Part shown: in pieces, positions 7,793 to 12,758 of the stretch
Layout: each line of letters opens with the position of its first letter
How positions within the stretch are numbered: the first letter of the stretch is position 1
Source of the DNA: Gammaproteobacteria bacterium CG22_combo_CG10-13_8_21_14_all_40_8
GTDB lineage: Bacteria > Pseudomonadota > Gammaproteobacteria > Enterobacterales > GCA-002770795
Direction of reading: 5' to 3'
DNA: 12,758 nucleotides
NCBI GenBank assembly: GCA_002770795.1
Contig: PCTP01000012.1
Coordinates: 1-12,758, forward strand
Notes under the pieces: model-generated
What the model was told of the DNA's origin: nothing
What the model saw: the letters and a program-made list of their open reading frames with translations, nothing else
The model's database searches: none
Program-made: the position numbers and the translations under genes

Positions 7793-10664
7793 CGCCTTCA
7801 AAATCTTGTGTATTCTCTGCATATTACAAGTGGTGGGTTGCGCTCAGAAACCCGTTGAAAAAACGCCTGCTTTATCAGAAGCTAGTTTACAGGATTTGGC
7901 ATTCACACCAAACGTGTTACCTTCCACGCGACTCCCTCAACCCAGTTTAGAGACTGCCAAATCCAATTATTTAAGGTTACTCGCTGAAAACAAAAAAGAG
8001 CAAGTACAAGTCGAGTCTTTACAACGATTGGCCGAAATAGAGGCAATGCAAGCAGAAGTTGCATTGGATGATAATGAACCTCAAGTGATGCAAAGTCATT
8101 TGCAGCAGTCGGCACAGTATTATCAAATCATACTTGAGAAATACTCACAAGGGGTTGAGCAGGATAAAGTGCGCTATCAACTTGCCAGAATCATGGACTT
8201 ACAGGGAGAGAAAACCTCCTCATTGCAACTGCTGCAACAGTTGAATCAGCTTAAGAGCGAAAATATGGAGCAGCTAGAAGCGCAGTTTCGTTTGGCTGAA
8301 AATGCCTTTAGCAAGAAAAACTATCCTGATGCGCTTAAGCTCTATAGCAAAGTGTTAGCACATCCCAATGACCCAGAAAAACGGCTGTTCAATAATTTTT
8401 TTCAAACAGCCTTATTTAAAAGAGGTTGGACCTATTTTAAACGACAAAATTATGCGCAAGCTTTAGATGATTTTATGCATTTGATGGATGAACTCGATTC
8501 ATTCGCTTTACAGAGAAATCAAGTTCAGCAAAATTTACTTAGTGAAACTATTAGAGTGAGTGCCTTAACAGTTTCATACATAGAAGGCGCTAAAACATTA
8601 TCTGATTATTTTTTCAAACATGAGCATAGAACCTATGAGTCAGAAGTGTATCAAGGTTTAGCCGATCTGTATTTATCACAAAAAAGAATTCAAGACTCGG
8701 CCAATACTTACTTCACATTTATAAGCTTCAATCCACAGCATTTACTAGCTCCAGATTTTGAACATAAGGGTATAGCAATTTTAGCAAACTCAAACTTTTT
8801 GGATTTGGAATTGATTGCTAAACAACAATTTGTAGAGCATTATGCAACAGGCGCAAAATATTGGATAGAAACGGGACGAGTTCGCGATGAAAAGGTCTCA
8901 AAATGGCTTTATGATAATCTCAGCGATCTAATGAGTTACTATCATGCCTTGGCTCAAAAAAATAAAAAATCTGAGGATTATTTATTCGCTGCTAAATGGT
9001 ATCGAATTTTTATTATGAGCTTCCCAGAGCATAAAACAGTCTTAGATAAACGTTGGCTGTTGGCTGAAATTTTAAACGATGCTGGAGCTATTTTGCAATC
9101 TTTAGATCAATATTTTATTTTAGCCTATCAAGAAAATTCTTTGAGCCTAGAGCAACAGCAAAAAGCAGGTTATCGTGTGGTTTTAGCGAGACAGTATTTA
9201 TTGCAAAATGAAAAAAATGATCAAGTTAAATATGAATTAAAAAATGCAAAAAAACAAAAAAACAGAAAAATAAATACTCCTCCAGAAATTGTTAAATTGA
9301 GAGCTGATCTTATCAATGATGCTATAAAGTATGTTGATAAATTTAGCGGTTTTCCCTTAGTGCCTGAAGTTCTAGCGCAAACGATTGAACTTGAGCTTGA
9401 GATTGATGCTATTGCCAAAGCGGTGCAATTTTCTCATCAATTACTCAGCACTGCACACGCACAACCACTGGCATTGAAACGTGCACGTGAAGTTATCGCG
9501 AATGGTGAATTTGATTTGGGCCATTTTGCAAAAGCTGAAGTTGCTTTGAATCAAATTATTAGCAAAGATAGTTATCCTGCTGATCGGTTGAATATTTTAC
9601 ATGAGCGCAGAGCAAAATCTATTTATAAACAAGCTGAAATAGCGAAACTAAATCGACAACCACAAAAAGCTGTAGATCATTTTTTGCGCTTGGGTGAGGT
9701 TGAACCCACTTCAAAAATTCGCGCTCATGCAGAATTCGATGCCTCAAATATTCTCTTGGAACAGCAGGATTACTCTCAGGCTATCCAGGTTTTAAAGCCA
9801 TTTGTGAAAAGATTTCCCAACAGTCCACTCACTTCAAATATTCCTGCCAAACTTATTGTTGCCTACGAGGCAACCGAGGATTGGCGTGGCGCTGCCAAAC
9901 AATATTTACTGCTGGCAAATCGAGAAAGTGACGATAAAGAGTCTGCTCGTAGCGCTCTATGGCAAGCTGCAACTAGCTTTGATAAGCTCAATACACAGGA
10001 AGATAAAAACCAATCCATCAATCTTTGGAAGCGTTATATCAATCAATATCCCACTCCCATTGATTTCGCTTTGGAAGCCAGAAATAATCTGGTCACGAAC
10101 TATGGTGAATTAAATATTAAGTGGAAACAGGATTTTTGGCGTCGGAAAATTATTCAGGAAGTTGATCATCATCAATTACAAGATCTGCGTTCAAAAACTC
10201 TTGCAGCCAATGCTTTGGATAGTTTAGCCAATGATGCATTTGAAAAATTTAAACAAATAAAACTCAACCAACCCTTAGCCAAATCACTGAAGAATAAACG
10301 TAAACATCTTAAGCTGAGTTTACAACAATTCTCCAAACTCATTGATTATAAAATTCAGTCTTTTGCAACAGAAGCCGGATTCAAAATGGGGGATGCTTAT
10401 CGTTTATTAGCGGACTCTATTTTTCATTCAGAAAGACCCAAAGGCATGAGTGATTTAGAAAAGGAAGAATACGATACCTTATTAGAAGAAAAAGTATTCC
10501 CATTTGAAGATGAGGCGATTGTGGCTTTTGAGTCCAATGCTTCACTGACTCAACAGGGAATTTGGGATACATGGATTGAAAAAAGCTTGCAACAGTTAAA
10601 TAAACTACTCCCGGTGAGATATAACAAACCTGAGGTGATAGATGACTACATTAAAAATCCTTAG
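7785..10664 (+). CDS. Large TPR lipoprotein
   Basis: A 959-residue protein with a lipoprotein signal peptide: hydrophobic segment then lipobox V16-V17-G18-C19, with Ala at +2, which by the enterobacterial Lol rule predicts the outer membrane. The mature chain is almost wholly helical TPR-like repeats, e.g. RLAENAFSKKNYPDALKLYS, FKRGWTYFKRQNYAQALDDF and DASNILLEQQDYSQAIQVL. A Lys/Asn-rich insert lies near nucleotides 9230-9280. The C-terminal part has a conserved-looking stretch, RPKGMSDLEKEEYDTLLEEK followed by a segment with PFEDEAIVAFESNA (about 882-922), which I recall from large TPR proteins of Myxococcales-type motility clusters; that recollection needs a search. ATG 7785 overlaps the previous stop by 8 bases and the gene's end overlaps the next start by 23 bases. 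It is likely an outer-membrane scaffold of the complex powered by the ExbB/ExbD-type proteins downstream. Confidence 0.88.
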   Translation: MNSAFKILCILCILQVVGCAQKPVEKTPALSEASLQDLAFTPNVLPSTRLPQPSLETAKSNYLRLLAENKKEQVQVESLQRLAEIEAMQAEVALDDNEPQVMQSHLQQSAQYYQIILEKYSQGVEQDKVRYQLARIMDLQGEKTSSLQLLQQLNQLKSENMEQLEAQFRLAENAFSKKNYPDALKLYSKVLAHPNDPEKRLFNNFFQTALFKRGWTYFKRQNYAQALDDFMHLMDELDSFALQRNQVQQNLLSETIRVSALTVSYIEGAKTLSDYFFKHEHRTYESEVYQGLADLYLSQKRIQDSANTYFTFISFNPQHLLAPDFEHKGIAILANSNFLDLELIAKQQFVEHYATGAKYWIETGRVRDEKVSKWLYDNLSDLMSYYHALAQKNKKSEDYLFAAKWYRIFIMSFPEHKTVLDKRWLLAEILNDAGAILQSLDQYFILAYQENSLSLEQQQKAGYRVVLARQYLLQNEKNDQVKYELKNAKKQKNRKINTPPEIVKLRADLINDAIKYVDKFSGFPLVPEVLAQTIELELEIDAIAKAVQFSHQLLSTAHAQPLALKRAREVIANGEFDLGHFAKAEVALNQIISKDSYPADRLNILHERRAKSIYKQAEIAKLNRQPQKAVDHFLRLGEVEPTSKIRAHAEFDASNILLEQQDYSQAIQVLKPFVKRFPNSPLTSNIPAKLIVAYEATEDWRGAAKQYLLLANRESDDKESARSALWQAATSFDKLNTQEDKNQSINLWKRYINQYPTPIDFALEARNNLVTNYGELNIKWKQDFWRRKIIQEVDHHQLQDLRSKTLAANALDSLANDAFEKFKQIKLNQPLAKSLKNKRKHLKLSLQQFSKLIDYKIQSFATEAGFKMGDAYRLLADSIFHSERPKGMSDLEKEEYDTLLEEKVFPFEDEAIVAFESNASLTQQGIWDTWIEKSLQQLNKLLPVRYNKPEVIDDYIKNP

Positions 10665-11307
10665 ACTGATTATTTCTCTCTTTATGCTGACGCTACTAGC
10701 CTCATGTAGCCTCATAACAACCAACAAAGATGATTCTACTCGTACAAAAACTGAAGTGAAAACTGCTGAACCATTGGATAGTGAAACGCCAGTTGCTGTG
10801 GAAAAAATCAACTGGCCAGCAGCAGCGCTGGAGCAGTTTCTTCAGGGAAATGAACTGAGAAGCCGTGATGCAAAGATGGCCATACAGCATTTCCAGCGAG
10901 CGATTGATATAGCACCAACCATGGGATCCGCCTACTATAATTTGATGCATTTATTATTGGATCAAAAGGACTATACGCAACTAGAGGAGTTGGATAAAAT
11001 GCTTGAAAGCGCGCAACTCAAGTCAGCGCCTTTGTTCAATCTGTTGGCTGTTGCCCAAAGAGAGCAAGGTCACTTTCAACAGGCTGAAGCCTATTATATG
11101 AAAGCACTTTTAGCGGATCCAAACCATCTGGCTTCATTGGCGAATATGGCGATTTTACAGGATATTTACTTACGCCAATTAGCATTAGCAAAACATTATT
11201 ATGAACAATACCAAACTCAGTTAGCCATTCAACAAAAAGAAGATAAGCGAGTTAAAAACTGGTTAATTGATCTACAGCAGCGGCTGAATAAAGAGCAAGC
11301 GAAATAG
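10642..11307 (+). CDS. Small TPR lipoprotein
   Basis: A 221-residue protein with a textbook lipoprotein signal: MTTLKILRL, hydrophobic core, lipobox L19-A20-S21-C22, Ser at +2 (outer membrane expected). After a Thr/Lys-rich linker (about 25-55), residues 60-205 contain TPR units: QFLQGNELRSRDAKMAIQHF, then helices around YYNLMHLLLDQKDYTQLEEL, FNLLAVAQREQGHFQQAEAY with YMKALLADPNHLASLANMAI, and a final LALAKHYYEQYQ helix. It has a GAGGTGA site 3-6 bases before the ATG, located inside the preceding gene, which it overlaps by 23 bases. Size and TPR-lipoprotein type recall Myxococcus GltE/AglT or the pilus protein PilF; the context of a TolQ/ExbD-type motor favours the former, and I see no pilus genes. 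The assignment of role is inference. Confidence 0.9.
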   Translation: MTTLKILRLIISLFMLTLLASCSLITTNKDDSTRTKTEVKTAEPLDSETPVAVEKINWPAAALEQFLQGNELRSRDAKMAIQHFQRAIDIAPTMGSAYYNLMHLLLDQKDYTQLEELDKMLESAQLKSAPLFNLLAVAQREQGHFQQAEAYYMKALLADPNHLASLANMAILQDIYLRQLALAKHYYEQYQTQLAIQQKEDKRVKNWLIDLQQRLNKEQAK

Positions 11308-11321
11308 AGGATGAATTGAAA

Positions 11322-11738
11322 ATGAAAATAACCATAAGTCTATTTATTATGCTAATTTGTCTCCAGAGCACGGCCCAAGCTGAAACGGTTCAGGTAAAAA
11401 CTCAAGGCCTTATTGCAGAGAAAGCTACAGAGAAAGCTACAAAAACAGTTGAGGCAACACCAAGTGTTCCTAAATCAAAAGATAACAAAAAAAGTTTAAA
11501 AAACAACCGTAACAACATTCATTCTACTATGCTAGGCATGAGTGTGACGGGAAATAGTGAATCGCCAAGAATGTTAACCATTGTTCCATGGCGGAGTGCA
11601 GAAAAACAAAGTCAATCCGCCAATATTTCGCCTGTTTGGCAGCCTCACTTGGGATTATTAGATCCAGACTCCTATGGTCGAGAAGTGAGGCAGTTTTTAG
11701 ACAATAAAAATAATTCGCATGAAAAGAATGCGAACTAG
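11322..11738 (+). CDS. Small exported Lys/Asn-rich protein, function unknown
   Basis: I do not recognise this family. From ATG 11322 it has 138 residues: a signal peptide (1-20, MKITISLFIMLICLQSTAQA, AQA cleavage motif), then a basic, probably disordered region (about 21-65) containing a duplicated EKAT unit, and a more ordered-looking C-terminal part with STMLGMSVTGNSESPRMLTI, IVPWRSAE and a segment rich in Pro/Trp/Leu (SPVWQPHLGLLDPDSYGREV). A TTG at 11316 is an alternative start, closer to the AGAGG site at 11306-11310, and would add only two residues. It follows the small TPR lipoprotein by 14 bases and ends 153 bases before the motor gene. Because its neighbours are envelope proteins it may be a periplasmic accessory; the sequence itself does not say more. 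Confidence 0.8.
   Translation: MKITISLFIMLICLQSTAQAETVQVKTQGLIAEKATEKATKTVEATPSVPKSKDNKKSLKNNRNNIHSTMLGMSVTGNSESPRMLTIVPWRSAEKQSQSANISPVWQPHLGLLDPDSYGREVRQFLDNKNNSHEKNAN
11418..11441 (+). repeat. 12-bp tandem duplication
   Basis: GAGAAAGCTACA occurs twice in direct succession (11418-11429 and 11430-11441), in frame, encoding EKATEKAT in the disordered part of the small exported protein. It probably arose by slippage and preserves frame. Confidence 0.9.
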
Positions 11739-11797
11739 ATATCAGATGAGCTAATAAGATTTCTTTATAATTCTAAAAAGTAATTTGTGAAAAGTAA

Positions 11798-11826
11798 TTG
11801 ATAAAAACGCGTGTTAGAACTATTAC
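11798..11826 (+). promoter_or_regulatory. Candidate promoter for the motor genes
   Basis: The 153-base gap 11739-11891 is the largest inside the cluster. TTGATA (11798-11803, 5 of 6) is followed after 17 bases by TATTAC (11821-11826, 4 of 6), which would start transcription near 11833, about 59 bases before the ExbB-type start codon. It may give the motor genes expression independent of the TPR genes. Confidence 0.35.
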
Positions 11827-11891
11827 ATTGAGATTTTTCAATAAATTTAGTGCTGACATAACTTAAGATATGATTAAAATTGAGGTTAAGT

Positions 11892-12650
11892 ATGATCCCA
11901 CAACTCCTAGCATCTGCCGCTGATTCATTAGCTACAGCAACGGTTTTAACGTCCTCGCCAGATGAAGGGATGTGGAATAACATTACTCGATTTATGCAGG
12001 AAGGTGGCACCTTTATGTATATTATCTTAATAGTATTTATCATTGGATTAGCTATTACCATTGAACGCTTTGTATTCTTAACTCGAGTGAAGTCTCGTAA
12101 CAAAGTTGTTTGGCAACAGATTTTGCCGATGTTACAACAGGGCAATTTTGCTAAAGCGGAAGAAGTCACTCAATCAGCGAATGCTGATATTGGTCGAATT
12201 TTGGCCTATGGCATGGATCAATCAAACCAAGGAAAACGCCATGACGATATCGAATTAGCCATGGAAGAAGGTTTAATGGAAATTATTCCTCAATTGGAAA
12301 AAAGGACGCCTTATCTGGCTACATTTGCCAATATAGCGACTTTGCTCGGACTATTAGGCACCATTATGGGATTGATAAGTGCATTTACTGCTGTTGCTAA
12401 TGTGGATCCTGCGGAGAAAGCGAATCTACTTTCTGCCAGTATTTCTGTCGCCATGAATACCACAGCATTTGGACTGATGGCCGCCATTCCTTTGTTATTG
12501 GCTTTTAGTTTTTTGCAAACCAAAACCACAGAAATTGTGGATAGTTTAGAAATGGTATCGGTTAAATTTATTAATCTGCTAAGAAAACGTCAGATCCAGC
12601 TTGAGAAAATGAAAAAAAACGCAGCCGCTAAATCTCAAGAAAAAGCCTAA
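11892..12650 (+). CDS. TolQ/ExbB/MotA-family proton channel protein
   Basis: Inner-membrane subunit of a proton-motive-force motor of the ExbB/TolQ/AglR type, which forms a pentamer around ExbD/TolR-type subunits. The 252 residues contain a periplasmic N-terminus (about 1-40), helix 1 at 41-63 (FMYIILIVFIIGLAITIERF), a cytoplasmic domain (64-142), helix 2 around 143-168 with the family motif LLGLLGTIMGLISAF (151-165), helix 3 around 186-209 with NTTAFGLMAAIP (189-200), and a charged cytoplasmic tail rich in Lys/Gln. The conserved Thr positions in helices 2 and 3 (T157, T190/T191) line the proton path in the family. ATG 11892 has TGAGG 6 bases upstream; the in-frame TTG at 11880 overlaps that site and is less likely. 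The next gene starts 2 bases after its stop. Linkage to TPR proteins rather than TonB or tol-pal genes suggests an AglR-like role. Confidence 0.95.
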   Translation: MIPQLLASAADSLATATVLTSSPDEGMWNNITRFMQEGGTFMYIILIVFIIGLAITIERFVFLTRVKSRNKVVWQQILPMLQQGNFAKAEEVTQSANADIGRILAYGMDQSNQGKRHDDIELAMEEGLMEIIPQLEKRTPYLATFANIATLLGLLGTIMGLISAFTAVANVDPAEKANLLSASISVAMNTTAFGLMAAIPLLLAFSFLQTKTTEIVDSLEMVSVKFINLLRKRQIQLEKMKKNAAAKSQEKA

Positions 12651-12652
12651 TT

Positions 12653-12758
12653 ATGTTTTACAAACGTATCCGTCGCAGTAAAGCACTGCATACAGAATTG
12701 AACATCACTGCCTTTATGAATTTAATGGTGGTGTTGGTGCCATTTTTATTAATTACGG
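12653..12758 (+). CDS. ExbD/TolR-family protein, 5' part only
   Basis: Only the first 35 codons are in the window. A basic cytoplasmic N-terminus (KRIRRSK) leads to ELNITAFMNLMVVLVPFLLI, the beginning of the single transmembrane helix of the ExbD/TolR family. Aligned with E. coli ExbD (NVTPFIDVMLVLL), N17-I-T-A-F-M-N23 places Asn23 at the position of the proton-binding Asp25, and Ala replaces the usual Pro. Family membership is clear from this segment and from the ExbB-type gene ending 2 bases upstream. Loss of the Asp suggests that this copy is a non-protonatable partner subunit, and that another ExbD-like gene may lie downstream. The codon for residue 23 is AAT, seen directly. Confidence 0.9.
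   Translation, partial: MFYKRIRRSKALHTELNITAFMNLMVVLVPFLLIT

Noticed and set aside
11714..11734. Stem TTCGCAT/ATGCGAA as a terminator before the ExbB-type gene
   Set aside because: The 7-bp stem is not followed by a T-run, and it lies within the end of the coding sequence; kept only as a note in a finding.
11765..12169. Minus-strand 134-codon frame opposite the ExbB-type gene
   Set aside because: It is antisense to a clearly conserved proton-channel gene and includes its upstream gap; no domain or signal is visible.

Overview
The window looks like chromosomal DNA of an AT-rich gammaproteobacterium. The evidence is an E. coli-like UvrA, a YajR-type transporter that matches the E. coli protein along its whole length, an SSB ending in DEDIPF, and an uvrA / MFS transporter / ssb neighbourhood that I know from other gammaproteobacteria. 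The genus cannot be fixed by reading; I see no rRNA, tRNA, IS element, CRISPR array or phage gene.

Left part (1-5173), housekeeping: uvrA lies on the minus strand and is divergent from a yajR-like MFS transporter, followed by ssb. The uvrA-yajR gap holds candidate promoters for both directions and a perfect 8-bp inverted repeat spanning a G7 tract. The ssb leader contains a perfect 9-bp inverted repeat, and ssb ends at a strong intrinsic terminator. No CTG-N10-CAG (LexA-type) box was found upstream of uvrA or ssb.

Right part (5174-12758), an apparent envelope-machine cluster, all on the plus strand and packed or overlapping: a small exported coiled-coil/beta protein (GTG start), an exported 630-residue TPR and Gln-rich coiled-coil protein, a 959-residue TPR lipoprotein, a 221-residue TPR lipoprotein, a small exported Lys/Asn-rich protein, then a TolQ/ExbB/MotA-type proton-channel subunit and the start of an ExbD/TolR-type subunit that runs off the window. 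A proton-motive-force motor next to several exported TPR proteins, two of them lipoproteins, resembles the AglRQS-Glt / Nfs machinery of Myxococcus (gliding and spore-coat assembly). Core homologues of that machinery have been reported in gammaproteobacteria, where their job is largely unknown. The ExbD-like subunit has Asn where the proton-binding Asp of ExbD/TolR normally sits, so a second, Asp-bearing ExbD-like gene is predicted just beyond the right edge.

Taken together, a motor in the inner membrane would act through periplasmic TPR and coiled-coil proteins on lipoproteins probably anchored in the outer membrane. This model is inferred from domain content and gene order; the substrate or process driven is not visible in the sequence.
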